Assembly (NCBI RefSeq): GCF_020621385.1
Contig: NZ_JAESVA010000001.1
Span: forward strand, 558,001 to 622,000
DNA from: Acidisoma cellulosilyticum
Lineage (GTDB): Bacteria; Pseudomonadota; Alphaproteobacteria; Acetobacterales; Acetobacteraceae
DNA: 64,000 nt
Direction of reading: 5' to 3'
The notes below the pieces were generated by a model that was not told where the DNA came from, ran no database searches, and worked only from the letters and a program-made list of their open reading frames with translations. Each line of letters opens with the position of its first letter. Position 1 is the stretch's first letter. Shown one piece after another: positions 7,834 to 16,209 of the stretch. A program made the translations under genes and the position numbers.

Positions 7834-8571
7834 GTGTTTGATCTGAGTGGAAAGACCGCGCTTGTCACCGGCGCCTCCGGCGGCATTGGCGGCGCCATTG
7901 CCCGTGCGATCCACGCCCAGGGCGGTTCGGTCGCGCTGTCCGGGACTCGCCGCGAGGCACTCGAATCCCTTGCCGCCGAGCTCGGCGAGCGGGTCGCCGT
8001 CTGCCCGGCCGACCTCCGCCAGGCTGATGCCGCCGATGCGCTGGTGACAGCGGCTGAGGGCGCGCTCGGGCCGCTATCGATCCTCGTCAATAATGCCGGC
8101 TTTACCCGCGATATGCTGGCGCTGCGCATGCAGGACGCCGACTGGCAAAGCGTGCTGGACGTCGATCTGTCTGCCCCCTTCCGCCTGATTCGCACGACCT
8201 TGCGCGGCATGCTGAAGCGCCGGGCCGGGCGCATCATCAATATCGCCAGCATCGTCGGCGTGACCGGCAATGCCGGCCAGGCCAATTATTCCGCCGCCAA
8301 GGCCGGCATGATCGGTATGACCAAATCCTTGGCCCAGGAAGTCGGCAGTCGCGGCGTGACGGTGAATGTCATCGCGCCCGGCTTCGTGCAGACGGCGATG
8401 ACCGATGTGCTGAACGATGACCAGAAGTCGAAGCTGCTTGGCTCCATCCCGCTCGGCCGCATGGGCCGGCCCGAGGATATCGCGGCCGCCGCCGTCTATC
8501 TTTCGTCCGAGGAAGCCGCCTGGGTCACCGGCGCCACGCTTCATGTCAACGGCGGAATGGCTATGATCTAG
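7834..8571 (+). CDS. fabG: 3-oxoacyl-ACP reductase
   Basis: A 245-residue short-chain dehydrogenase reducing beta-ketoacyl-ACP with NADPH. The cofactor motif TGASGGIGG begins at residue 12, followed by NNAG at 86-89 and the catalytic Ser139, Tyr152 and Lys156 (IASIVG, YSAAK). The start codon is GTG, preceded by GGAG. Its place between fabD and acpP makes the fatty-acid role far more likely than another SDR function. Confidence 0.95.
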   Translation: MFDLSGKTALVTGASGGIGGAIARAIHAQGGSVALSGTRREALESLAAELGERVAVCPADLRQADAADALVTAAEGALGPLSILVNNAGFTRDMLALRMQDADWQSVLDVDLSAPFRLIRTTLRGMLKRRAGRIINIASIVGVTGNAGQANYSAAKAGMIGMTKSLAQEVGSRGVTVNVIAPGFVQTAMTDVLNDDQKSKLLGSIPLGRMGRPEDIAAAAVYLSSEEAAWVTGATLHVNGGMAMI

Positions 8572-8797
8572 GGCGTTTCAACCCTTGCACGACGGGACAA
8601 GTTTCCCGTAACGCGTTGCCAATCCCGCCAGACTGCGGATACTTGACGCAGTGCAGTTGGCGGGTTCCGCAAAACCATGCTAAGCGCGCCGCAATCCGGG
8701 CTATAACCCTCGGGCCGGCGCGGATTATACGCCAGGCGCCCGGGCGGGCCCGGGCGGTATCGAAACCACTAGCCGTCACGCAGGAGTATCGAGGTCC

Positions 8798-9037
8798 ATG
8801 AGCGAAGTCGCCGACAAGGTGAAGAAGATCGTTGTGGAGCATTTGGGCGTGGAGGAGTCGAAGGTGACTCCCGAGGCCTCCTTCATTGACGATCTCGGCG
8901 CCGACAGCCTCGACACGGTCGAGCTTGTGATGGCTTTTGAGGAAGCCTTCAGCGTTGAGATCCCCGAAGACGCCGCTGAGAAAATCAGCACCGTCAAGGA
9001 CGCGATCGACTACATTGAGAAGCAGAAGGCCGCCTAA
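8798..9037 (+). CDS. acpP: Acyl carrier protein
   Basis: A 79-residue acidic protein with the phosphopantetheine attachment motif [10 protein letters not shown], Ser37 being the modified residue. It carries growing acyl chains between the Fab enzymes. The gap of 226 bp from fabG suggests that acpP also has its own promoter, as is common because of its high expression. I could not settle on a convincing -10/-35 pair. Confidence 0.97.
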   Translation: MSEVADKVKKIVVEHLGVEESKVTPEASFIDDLGADSLDTVELVMAFEEAFSVEIPEDAAEKISTVKDAIDYIEKQKAA

Positions 9038-9053
9038 GGGCGCGCTAGCTACT

Positions 9054-10340
9054 ATGACAGGTTTACGAACCACCGAGTTGCGGCGGGTCGTCGTCACGGG
9101 CATGGGCATCGCATCCCCCTTGGGGATCGGTGTCCCGCACGTTTGGCGCCGGCTGATCGAAGGCCAGTCCGGCCTCGGCGCAATCCAATCCTTCGACACC
9201 AGCGATTTGCCGGCGAAGGTTGCGGGTGAGGTCCCTATCGGCAAAAAGGCCGATGGTGCCCTTGATCTGGCCGAATGGATTCCGGTCAAAGACGTCAAGA
9301 AAATGGATCGCTTCATCCATCTTGGCATGGTCGCGGCCATCGAGGCCGTGGAGGATTCCGGCTGGGTGCCGCAGACCGACGAGGACGCCTGGGGGACCGG
9401 GGTCATGATCGGGTCCGGCATCGGCGGTCTGCAGTCGATCTATGAAGCCTCCGTGCAGGTCCATGAAGGCAAGGTGCGGCGGCTGTCGCCGTTCTTCATC
9501 CCCTCCGCCCTGATCAACCTCGTCTCGGGTCACGTCTCGATCCGTTACGGGTTCAAGGGACCCAACCACTCCGCCGTCACCGCCTGCGCCACCGGCGTTC
9601 ACGCCATCGGCGACGCGGCCCGATTGATTTCGCTTGGCGATGCCGATGTGATGGTGGCCGGCGGTGCCGAAGCGGCTGTTTGCGCCTTGGGCATCGGCGG
9701 CTTCTGCGCCTCGCGCGCATTGTCCACCGGCTTCAATGACGAGCCGACCCGCGCCTCCCGTCCCTGGGACAAGGATCGCGACGGCTTCGTCATGGGGGAA
9801 GGTGCCGGCGTTCTCGTGCTCGAAGAATACGAGCACGCGAAGAAGCGTGGCGCGAAGATCTATGCCGAAATCGGGGGCTACGGCCTCTCCGGTGACGCGC
9901 ATCATATCACGGCTCCGGCCGAGGGGCATGATGGTGCGTTCCGGGCGATGAAGGCGGCGCTGCGCAACGGCCAGGTCGATCCGTCGGAAATCCAATACGT
10001 CAATGCCCACGGCACATCGACGCCGCTGGGCGATGATCTGGAATTGGAAGCGGTCGAGCGGTTCTTCGGCGACCATGCCAAGACCATCGCCATGTCCTCC
10101 ACCAAGTCGGCGACCGGACATCTTCTGGGCGCGGCCGGCGCGATCGAGGCGGTTTTCTCGATCCTTGCCATCCGCGACAACGTGGCCCCGCCGACCTTGA
10201 ACCTGGAAGAGCCGAGCCGCGCGAGCGTCATCGATCGCGTCGCCAAGGTCGCCCAGGAACGGCCGATCAAGGTCGCGCTGTCGAACAGCTTCGGCTTCGG
10301 CGGCACGAACGCGAGCATTATTTTCCGCGAGGTCGTCTGA
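9054..10340 (+). CDS. fabF: 3-oxoacyl-ACP synthase II
   Basis: A 428-residue KAS II condensing enzyme for fatty-acid elongation. The catalytic triad is present: Cys178 in TACATG, His319 in VNAHGTSTPLGD and His356 in KSATGHLLGAAG. The frame is open into acpP upstream, but the ATG at 9054, 16 bp after the acpP stop, gives the expected N terminus (RRVVVTGMGIASPLG). The numbering is about 15 residues longer at the N terminus than in E. coli FabF, which is common in this class. Confidence 0.96.
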   Translation: MTGLRTTELRRVVVTGMGIASPLGIGVPHVWRRLIEGQSGLGAIQSFDTSDLPAKVAGEVPIGKKADGALDLAEWIPVKDVKKMDRFIHLGMVAAIEAVEDSGWVPQTDEDAWGTGVMIGSGIGGLQSIYEASVQVHEGKVRRLSPFFIPSALINLVSGHVSIRYGFKGPNHSAVTACATGVHAIGDAARLISLGDADVMVAGGAEAAVCALGIGGFCASRALSTGFNDEPTRASRPWDKDRDGFVMGEGAGVLVLEEYEHAKKRGAKIYAEIGGYGLSGDAHHITAPAEGHDGAFRAMKAALRNGQVDPSEIQYVNAHGTSTPLGDDLELEAVERFFGDHAKTIAMSSTKSATGHLLGAAGAIEAVFSILAIRDNVAPPTLNLEEPSRASVIDRVAKVAQERPIKVALSNSFGFGGTNASIIFREVV

Positions 10341-10347
10341 GCGTCGA

Positions 10348-11355
10348 GTGAAGGCTCTGCCGCTCATCTCTCGTCTCTCGCGGTGGCTTTTGCCGCTGAT
10401 TGCCCTGCTCGTCATCGCGCAAGCAGGGCGGAGTTATATCGGCCAGGTCTGGAACGGACCTGGCCCCCTCTCCCAAAACACAGCCTTTGTGGTGCCGCAC
10501 GGCAGGACCGAGATCGTCGGCCGCGCGCTGCGCGGTGCTGGTATCATCGACGGCGTCCTGGCCTTTCGCGTCGCGGAAAACCTGACCGATGACGACGGCG
10601 CTTTGCATGCCGGCGAATTCGCCTTTCCCGCCCATGCGAGCCTCGCCGACGTCTTTCGCATCCTGCGCCACGGCAAACAGGTCGAGCACCATCTGACGAT
10701 CCCCGAAGGACTGACGGCCCAGGGCATCGCGGCCCTGATCAATCAGGCGCCGGCCATGACCGGCCAGGTTAAGGTGGCTTCAGAAGGCGCTATCCTGCCC
10801 AATACCTATGACTATCTGTATGGCACGCCCCGCACATTGCTGCTGAAACGGGCGGAGCGGGCGCTGGATGTGGCGCTGGCTGCGGCCTGGCCGAACCGGG
10901 CAGCCAATCTGCCCCTCTCTTCCCCCGAAGACGCGGTGACGCTGGCGAGCATCGTGGAACGCGAGACCGCGAAGCCCGACGAGCGTCCGATGGTCGCGGC
11001 CGTCTATCTCAACCGCCTCCGCCTCGGCATGAAGCTGCAGGCGGACCCGACCGTGATCTTCGGGCTGTCGGGCGGGCTTGGCACCATGGACCGGCCGCTG
11101 GCCCATGCCGACCTGCTGACGCCCTCGGCCTATAATACCTACCTCAATACCGGCCTGCCGCCGGGGCCGATTGCGGCACCGGGGATCGCCGCCATCCTGG
11201 CCGTGCTGCATCCGGCCGATACGGACGCGCTTTATTTTGTGGCGGATGGCAGCGGCGGCCATGTCTTCAGCCATAGCTACAAGGATCAGGTGCGCAATGT
11301 GGCCAGGCTGCGCGCACTCGACGCGGACCGGCAGGACGCCGTCGAGCGTAACTAG
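10348..11355 (+). CDS. mltG: Endolytic transglycosylase MltG
   Basis: A 335-residue inner-membrane protein that cleaves nascent glycan strands and is thought to set strand length. It has an N-terminal anchor (residues about 10-25), a LysM-like region and the catalytic motif LASIVERETAKPDE with the presumed catalytic Glu204, followed by YLNRLRLGMKLQADPTV. The start is GTG, 8 bp after fabF. The gene ends in TAG, followed at once by a TIR-like hairpin described separately. Confidence 0.93.
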   Translation: MKALPLISRLSRWLLPLIALLVIAQAGRSYIGQVWNGPGPLSQNTAFVVPHGRTEIVGRALRGAGIIDGVLAFRVAENLTDDDGALHAGEFAFPAHASLADVFRILRHGKQVEHHLTIPEGLTAQGIAALINQAPAMTGQVKVASEGAILPNTYDYLYGTPRTLLLKRAERALDVALAAAWPNRAANLPLSSPEDAVTLASIVERETAKPDERPMVAAVYLNRLRLGMKLQADPTVIFGLSGGLGTMDRPLAHADLLTPSAYNTYLNTGLPPGPIAAPGIAAILAVLHPADTDALYFVADGSGGHVFSHSYKDQVRNVARLRALDADRQDAVERN

Positions 11356-11390
11356 ACGTTGTCAGGATTTTGCCAGAACCTGACAGTCAC
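11353..11390. repeat. Terminus-like inverted repeat directly after mltG
   Basis: TGTCAGG (11360-11366) and CCTGACA (11379-11385) form a perfect 7-bp inverted repeat. The left arm begins at the TAG stop codon of mltG, and the right arm reads AACCTGACAG. These arms resemble the termini of the two elements at 17785-17945 and 62017-62213. It may be an internally deleted relic, or simply a hairpin between convergent genes. Confidence 0.4.
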
Positions 11391-11396
11391 CGGCCG

Positions 11397-11732
11397 CTAT
11401 TTCGGGACCAGTGTCTGACTGCCGCCCGGACTGCCGGCGGGTGGAATAACCGGCGTTCTGGTCGGTACCTTGGGCTTGATGACCGGCATCCGGCTAATAC
11501 CGGTGGGCGGGGTAATGACCCCGTTATGCGGCGTCTGATGGGATAAAGCGGGTGGCGTCTGCACCGGGCTGGCCGGTCCTGGGGTCTGCGGCCCGGTCGG
11601 CACCATTGCCGCGACGGCCGCGGTCGGAATGCCGACCGCGGCCAGAAGCACGAGGCAGGCGATGCGACGCCCGGTCGGCGCCGCCGATGAGGACCGCCGC
11701 CCGTAAAATCTCCGACCTTTACTGTGTTTCAT
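11397..11732 (-). CDS. Secreted proline-rich protein of unknown function
   Basis: A 111-residue protein with a basic N terminus, a hydrophobic signal-like helix (ACLVLLAAVGIPTAAVAA, residues 25-42) and then a mature part dominated by Pro, Thr, Gly and Val (PTGPQTPGPASPVQTPP, later KPKVPTRTPVIPP). Nothing suggests an enzyme. The frame is open much further upstream, but the ATG at 11732 has GGGAGG 7 bases before it, and the upstream part is mostly antisense to thpR. The gene is convergent with mltG. I do not recognise a family. Confidence 0.65.
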   Translation of the reverse strand: MKHSKGRRFYGRRSSSAAPTGRRIACLVLLAAVGIPTAAVAAMVPTGPQTPGPASPVQTPPALSHQTPHNGVITPPTGISRMPVIKPKVPTRTPVIPPAGSPGGSQTLVPK

Positions 11733-11951
11733 CGCCACGCCTCCCTCTGGGGATGCTCCAAACATGGGGCCGGGAGAATATCCTTGCAGGCCAATGGTCT
11801 TCACGAAGTCCGGACGACCTTCGCCTTCATCGGACAGCATATTGACCGCAAGGGCCGCGACGGGAATGCTATCAGTGGTTGCCGTCCGCTGCCGGCCCTT
11901 CTGGTCCGATTCGGGGTTTGGTGACGACGCGCCCAGGAGAGCATTGAGCGG

Positions 11952-12485
11952 ATGAGACTTTTTGTCGCTCTCGACCTGCCCTGGCCCTTGCGCGAAAGGC
12001 TGTCGCAATTCGCCTTCGGGCTCGCTGGTGCCCGCTGGGTGCCACCCGAAAACATGCACCTCACGCTACGCTTCATCGGCGAGGTTCCGAATTGGCGGGC
12101 CGAGGAGATCGACCTCGCGCTGCATGCCATCAAAGCCCGGGTCTTCCCGCTGGTGCTGACCGGGGTCGGGGTCTTCGAAAAAGCCGGACGAGTGACCGCC
12201 CTTTGGGCCGGCATCGAACGCTCCCCCCAGCTCGACCATCTGCAGACGAAGGTCGAGACGGCGCTGCAACGGGCGGGGCTGGAGCCTGAGCGGCGGCGCT
12301 TCACGCCCCATGTCACGCTGGCAAGGCTTGATCAGCCGGCGAACGAAAAGATTACGCGCTTCATGCAGGGCAATAATCTATTCCGTGCCGAGGCTTTTTC
12401 TGTCGAGCATTTCACCTTGTTCAGCTCGCAACTGGGCAAGGAAGGCTCAGTCTATACGGCAGAGAACGACTATCGCCTGTCCTGA
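11952..12485 (+). CDS. thpR: RNA 2',3'-cyclic phosphodiesterase
   Basis: A 177-residue 2H-phosphoesterase (LigT/ThpR). The two catalytic HxTx motifs are HLTLRF (His36) and HVTLAR (His120), spaced as expected. These enzymes open 2',3'-cyclic phosphates at RNA ends to 2'-phosphates. The N terminus MRLFVALDLPWPLRERL is typical. The next gene unit starts 74 bp after the stop. Confidence 0.93.
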   Translation: MRLFVALDLPWPLRERLSQFAFGLAGARWVPPENMHLTLRFIGEVPNWRAEEIDLALHAIKARVFPLVLTGVGVFEKAGRVTALWAGIERSPQLDHLQTKVETALQRAGLEPERRRFTPHVTLARLDQPANEKITRFMQGNNLFRAEAFSVEHFTLFSSQLGKEGSVYTAENDYRLS

Positions 12486-12559
12486 AGGCTCGGCCCTCAT
12501 CCTATTGATCACGCTTTCTGACGCTTGTGTAACAGGCATCACGCTGTCTAGAAGGTTTC

Positions 12560-12655
12560 ATGGCTATCAGAGACTTCAGCCCTTTTGCATCATTGCTCTC
12601 CGCCTTCCCGGACGGACGCAAAATGCCTTTCGCCGGATGGTTTGATGAGCGGTAA
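12560..12655 (+). CDS. 31-residue leader ORF coupled to the heparinase-like gene
   Basis: ATG at 12560 opens a 31-codon frame ending TAA at 12653-12655. A strong GAAGG ribosome-binding site lies 4-5 bases before the ATG. The peptide begins MAIRDFSPFASLLSAF and ends PFAGWFDER. Its last 11 bases overlap the ATG of the next gene at 12645, which itself has no good Shine-Dalgarno site apart from sequence inside this ORF. This geometry suggests translational coupling. I recognise no family, and it could be a regulatory leader or a chance ORF. Confidence 0.5.
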   Translation: MAIRDFSPFASLLSAFPDGRKMPFAGWFDER

Positions 12656-14252
12656 GTCTCCTCGTGGTGGCTGGCTGCGCGGCGCGCGGTTGGGCCTGGC
12701 TAAACTCCCTAGTCTGCGCCTGGCCCGTGTGCCGGATGCGCCGACCTTGCCCGTGCGCGATCTATGGCCTGGCGATCCCAGCCTTGGCGCGCGCCTTTTA
12801 AAGGGCGAGCTGACCGTGGGTAATTCCGTGTTGCTTTTGCAACCGGGCGCCTGGGCGGATAGTCGCGGATCGGTGCCGTTGCGCGCGGCCGCCCATACTT
12901 TCACCTGGCTGCGCGACCTGCGTGCGCTCGGCACGGATGCCGCCCGGCAACGCGCCCGTAGCCTGGTTTCCGAATGGATTTCAGCCGCGCATAGCGACCC
13001 GGTCGCGTCGCGCCCCGATGTCGCCGGTGCGCGAATCGCGTCCTGGCTTGGGCATTACGATTTCTTCGCGGCGAGCGCGGATGACGCATTTCGCCAAAAG
13101 TTGATGGGACGTCTGGTCGCCGATGCGCGGGCACTCTCAGCCGCTCTGCCGGCCGAGGAAGGCCAGGCGCGGGCGTTGACTGCGCTGAAGGGTTTGGTCG
13201 CGGCTGCCGTTGCCCTGCCGGATCAAAACTCCTTCCTCAGCCGGGCGCTGCGTTTCCTGCCTGCGGAATTGTCCCGCCAGATTTTGCCCGACGGCAGCCA
13301 GATCGAGCGCAGCCCGGCGACGCATCTGGCGGCGCTGCAGGACCTGACCGAGGTGCGCGCGCTGCTGCAGGCGGCCCAGGCCCCGCCGCCGCCGGCACTC
13401 GGGCCGTCCATCGAAAAGCTCGCAACCGCGCTCAGGATGTTGCGGCATGGCGATGGCGGGTTGGCGCTGTTCAACGGCACCAAGGAAGAAACGTCGAGCC
13501 TGGTCGATCTCGTGCTCACCCAGGCCGGGCGGCCGACGCGCGCGCCCAGTCAGCTGGTCGATGGCGGTTTTCATCGGCTGCAGGCCGGGCGCAGCGTTCT
13601 GATCATGGATACCGGCGCGCCGCCCCCGGCGGGCCTGGATATGAACGCTCATGCCGGCACGCTCTCCTTCGAGCTTTCGGTCGGGCGTGACCGATTGATC
13701 GTGAATTGCGGCTCGGCGCCGGCAGCGATGAGCGAATGGCGCGATGCGCTGCGCGCCACGGCCGCGCATTCGACGCTGGTCATTGCCGATACCAGCTCGT
13801 CCGAGGTCAAGGCCGACGGTTTCGGCACGCGTCGACCGGATAAGGTCGAAGCTCAGCGCCAGGAGGCGAATGGCGCGCATTGGCTGGAAGCGAGCCATGA
13901 CGGCTGGCTGAAGACGCTTGGGGCCATCCATCGTCGCCGTCTCTATATGGCGGAAAGCGGCGAGGATATTCGTGGCGAGGATGCGGTGGAGGCAGAGACG
14001 CCGCGGCATTTCACGCTCAGATTCCATCTCCATCCGTCGGTTCAGGCCAGCATCCAGGGTGACGGCGAGGCGGTGCTGATGCGCCTGCCAAGCGGCCAAA
14101 GCTGGCGCTTCCGCGCCGAGGGCGCGGTGATGGCTCTGGAAGAAAGCATCTATATGGGCGGCACCGAGCCCAAGCGTACCGAGCAGATCGTCATGAGCGG
14201 CGATGAGGCCAGCGCGCAGCAGATCAAATGGGCGATCAGCAAGGTCGGCTGA
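12645..14252 (+). CDS. Heparinase II/III-family protein
   Basis: A 535-residue protein of the heparinase II/III-like type, predicted polysaccharide lyase fold: an N-terminal alpha/alpha-toroid (about residues 30-260) and a C-terminal beta-sandwich (from about 300, including the segment AHAGTLSFELSVGRDRLIVNCG and AATAAHSTLVIADTSS). In Rhodospirillales a homologue commonly lies next to purH; here a glycosyltransferase and a BrnTA module separate the two. The substrate is unknown. The ATG at 12645 overlaps the 31-codon leader ORF. Confidence 0.85.
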   Translation: MSGKSPRGGWLRGARLGLAKLPSLRLARVPDAPTLPVRDLWPGDPSLGARLLKGELTVGNSVLLLQPGAWADSRGSVPLRAAAHTFTWLRDLRALGTDAARQRARSLVSEWISAAHSDPVASRPDVAGARIASWLGHYDFFAASADDAFRQKLMGRLVADARALSAALPAEEGQARALTALKGLVAAAVALPDQNSFLSRALRFLPAELSRQILPDGSQIERSPATHLAALQDLTEVRALLQAAQAPPPPALGPSIEKLATALRMLRHGDGGLALFNGTKEETSSLVDLVLTQAGRPTRAPSQLVDGGFHRLQAGRSVLIMDTGAPPPAGLDMNAHAGTLSFELSVGRDRLIVNCGSAPAAMSEWRDALRATAAHSTLVIADTSSSEVKADGFGTRRPDKVEAQRQEANGAHWLEASHDGWLKTLGAIHRRRLYMAESGEDIRGEDAVEAETPRHFTLRFHLHPSVQASIQGDGEAVLMRLPSGQSWRFRAEGAVMALEESIYMGGTEPKRTEQIVMSGDEASAQQIKWAISKVG

Positions 14253-14280
14253 TCGCCGCTGGTCATCCGGTTCCGCGCCC

Positions 14281-15393
14281 GTGAAAATCATCGAGCTGAC
14301 CAATACCGACTTCGCGATGCGCCATTTCCTGGCGCCGCTGCTGCGGGAGGGTCGTGCCCGCGGGCATGAGATGGTGGGCGCCTGTCCGGACGGGCCCCTG
14401 CTCGTGCCCTTGCGGGCCGAAGGGTTCCGCATCACGCCGCTGCCGCTGAAGCGAAGCGCGTCGCCCATCGCGCAGTTGCAGGGATTTGCGGCCCTCGTCT
14501 CCCTGCTGCGCGCGGAGAAGCCTGATCTGGTTCATGCCCATATGCCGCTGTCGGGCTTCTGGGGACGGATGGCGGCCCGCGCCGCCGGCGTGCCGCACAT
14601 CGCCTATACCTGCCACGGCTTCCTGTTCAATCAGCCCAGCCCCTGGCCGCGCCGGGCTGCGTCCTTCGGCATGGAATGGACCGCCGGCAAGATCACAGAC
14701 CTCTATCTGACCGTTTCGCAGGAAGAAGCGCGGGACGCGCGGCGATTAGGGATTGCGCGCAAGCCGATCGCCATCGGCAATGGCCGCTCGCCCGCGATTT
14801 TTCACCCGAACCCCGTCGCGCGCGCGCGCATTCGGGACGGTCTCGGCGTGCCGGAAGACCGGGTCGTCATCGTCATCGTCTCCCGCCTCGTCCGCCACAA
14901 GGGCCATCCGGAATTGCTGGCGGCGATGGAAAGCGTCCCGAATGCGGAGCTGTGGGTGGTGGGCGAGCGCCTGCCATCCGACCATGGCGAGGATCTCGAC
15001 ACCTATTTCGCGCAATCGCGCTTGGGCGCGCGTCTGCGCCGGCTGGGCTACCGGGAGGATACGGCGGATGTGCTGGCCGCCGCCGATATTTTTGCCCTCC
15101 CGAGCCATTTCGAGGGCCTGCCGATGTCGGTGATCGAGGCCATGCTGACGGGTCTGCCTGTGGTCGCGACCGATATTCGTGGCCCGCGCGAACAGGTGGC
15201 GGAGGGCGAGACAGGTTTTCTGGTGCCGCCGCGAGAAACGGCGCCGCTGGCCGAGGCCCTGGGCAAACTGGTCGCTGATCCAGGTCTCCGCGCCAGCATG
15301 GGCGCCGCCGGCCTGGCCTATGCGCGCGACAATTTCGACGAAACGAAGATCATCGGCCGAACGCTGGATCTGCTGGAGGCGACGGCGGGTTGA
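14281..15393 (+). CDS. GT4-family glycosyltransferase
   Basis: A 370-residue GT-B retaining glycosyltransferase. The N-terminal domain begins KIIELTNTDFAMRHFLAPLLREG and has the HAHMPLSGFWGR segment. The C-terminal nucleotide-sugar domain contains VSRLVRHKGHPELL and the family motif SHFEGLPMSVIEAMLTG, with the ExxxxxxxE region FEGLPMSVIE. The start is GTG at 14281, 28 bp after the heparinase gene, so the two may be cotranscribed. The donor and acceptor sugars cannot be read from the sequence. Confidence 0.88.
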   Translation: MKIIELTNTDFAMRHFLAPLLREGRARGHEMVGACPDGPLLVPLRAEGFRITPLPLKRSASPIAQLQGFAALVSLLRAEKPDLVHAHMPLSGFWGRMAARAAGVPHIAYTCHGFLFNQPSPWPRRAASFGMEWTAGKITDLYLTVSQEEARDARRLGIARKPIAIGNGRSPAIFHPNPVARARIRDGLGVPEDRVVIVIVSRLVRHKGHPELLAAMESVPNAELWVVGERLPSDHGEDLDTYFAQSRLGARLRRLGYREDTADVLAAADIFALPSHFEGLPMSVIEAMLTGLPVVATDIRGPREQVAEGETGFLVPPRETAPLAEALGKLVADPGLRASMGAAGLAYARDNFDETKIIGRTLDLLEATAG

Positions 15394-15429
15394 ACGTCGA
15401 CGGGCGCCGAGCACAATCCACGCGAGGGA

Positions 15430-15732
15430 TCATTTTTGGGAACCGGGCATGTGCTGACGCAGCACGTCATTGATGCGCGACTGCCACCCCTTACCCTCTT
15501 GTCGAAACGCCTCCAAAACATCCGCGTCCAGCCTTAGCGTCTGGTTGACCTTCTTATCAGCTTTCACTGGTCGACCGCCCTTATTGCGCAGCAGCTCTTG
15601 CGTTGCCTTTTCCCCGATCAAGGCTGGCAATACTTCCGAAGCCGGCCGCGCAAGTTTGAAATCCGCTAATGTCCATTCCGGGTTTTCAGCGTCGGCCCGC
15701 GATGCCTGCGCCTCAGTGATCTTCTTCGTCAT
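15430..15732 (-). CDS. brnA: BrnA-family antitoxin
   Basis: A 100-residue protein whose C-terminal half carries the BrnA ribbon-helix-helix signature (KGGRPVKADKKVNQTLRLDADVLEAFR, then GWQSRINDVLRQH). It neutralises BrnT and represses the brnTA promoter. The N-terminal half (EWTLADFKLARPASEVLP) is the toxin-binding side. It overlaps brnT by 20 bp, toxin first, which is the usual brnTA order. Confidence 0.9.
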   Translation of the reverse strand: MTKKITEAQASRADAENPEWTLADFKLARPASEVLPALIGEKATQELLRNKGGRPVKADKKVNQTLRLDADVLEAFRQEGKGWQSRINDVLRQHMPGSQK

Positions 15733-15985
15733 ATCGCTTTACCTCCTTCCTGTTCGCTTTCCTCAGGCTGATGACCCGCAGGTCCTCGCCGCGTGGGGTA
15801 ACGACAATGCAGTAAAGCCGCCCCTCGATGGCCGCCCAAACCTGCACCCGCGTCTCGCCGTATTCCTTGCGGTCATCGACGATAAGCCGGGCGGTGTTCC
15901 AGTCGATCTCCGAAGCCAGCTCAAACGAAATACCGCGCTCGGCTAAATTCTTCGCGCTTTTCTTCGGATCGAAGACAATTGCCAT
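15713..15985 (-). CDS. brnT: BrnT-family ribonuclease toxin
   Basis: A 90-residue type II toxin with the RelE-like fold of BrnT. It opens FDPKKSAKNLAERGISF and continues with the conserved ETRVQVWAAIEGRLYCIVVTPRGEDLRVISLRKA region (read as separate short motifs RVQVWAAIEGRLY and RVISLRKANRKE). It blocks translation by RNA cleavage when free of BrnA. A good promoter (15994-16022) sits so close that the predicted mRNA begins almost at the ATG. Confidence 0.92.
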   Translation of the reverse strand: MAIVFDPKKSAKNLAERGISFELASEIDWNTARLIVDDRKEYGETRVQVWAAIEGRLYCIVVTPRGEDLRVISLRKANRKEVKRYDEEDH

Positions 15986-15993
15986 GTGAGTTA

Positions 15994-16022
15994 TCGCTAC
16001 AGCAAAAACCCATCAAGGTCAA
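15994..16022 (-). promoter_or_regulatory. Promoter of brnTA
   Basis: On the minus strand TTGACC (16017-16022) and TAGCGA (15994-15999) are separated by exactly 17 bp. The expected transcript start is within a few bases of the brnT ATG at 15985, implying a leaderless or nearly leaderless message. Confidence 0.55.
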
Positions 16023-16209
16023 AACATTGATGTGGGCTGGAGCGAGTATCACTCAGCATTTTCGATAGGCGGATGATGGGAACCCGTCCGCATCACTTAG
16101 CCATAACACGCGATAGGTTCTGGCCCGCGCAACTTCCATCTGCCGCACTCTGGACTGAGACGCCCCCGCGGCCCTATCTGCCTGCTTCAGTTGCCGGAGA
16201 TTATCCTTC

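Noticed and set aside
8572-8797. acpP promoter at TTGACG (8643) or TATAAC (8703)
   Set aside because: The two elements are too far apart to pair, and neither has a good partner at 16-18 bp.
11733-12059. N-terminal extension of the proline-rich protein
   Set aside because: The frame is open back to 12059, but that part is mainly antisense to thpR, and the ATG at 11732 has a strong ribosome-binding site and a signal peptide.
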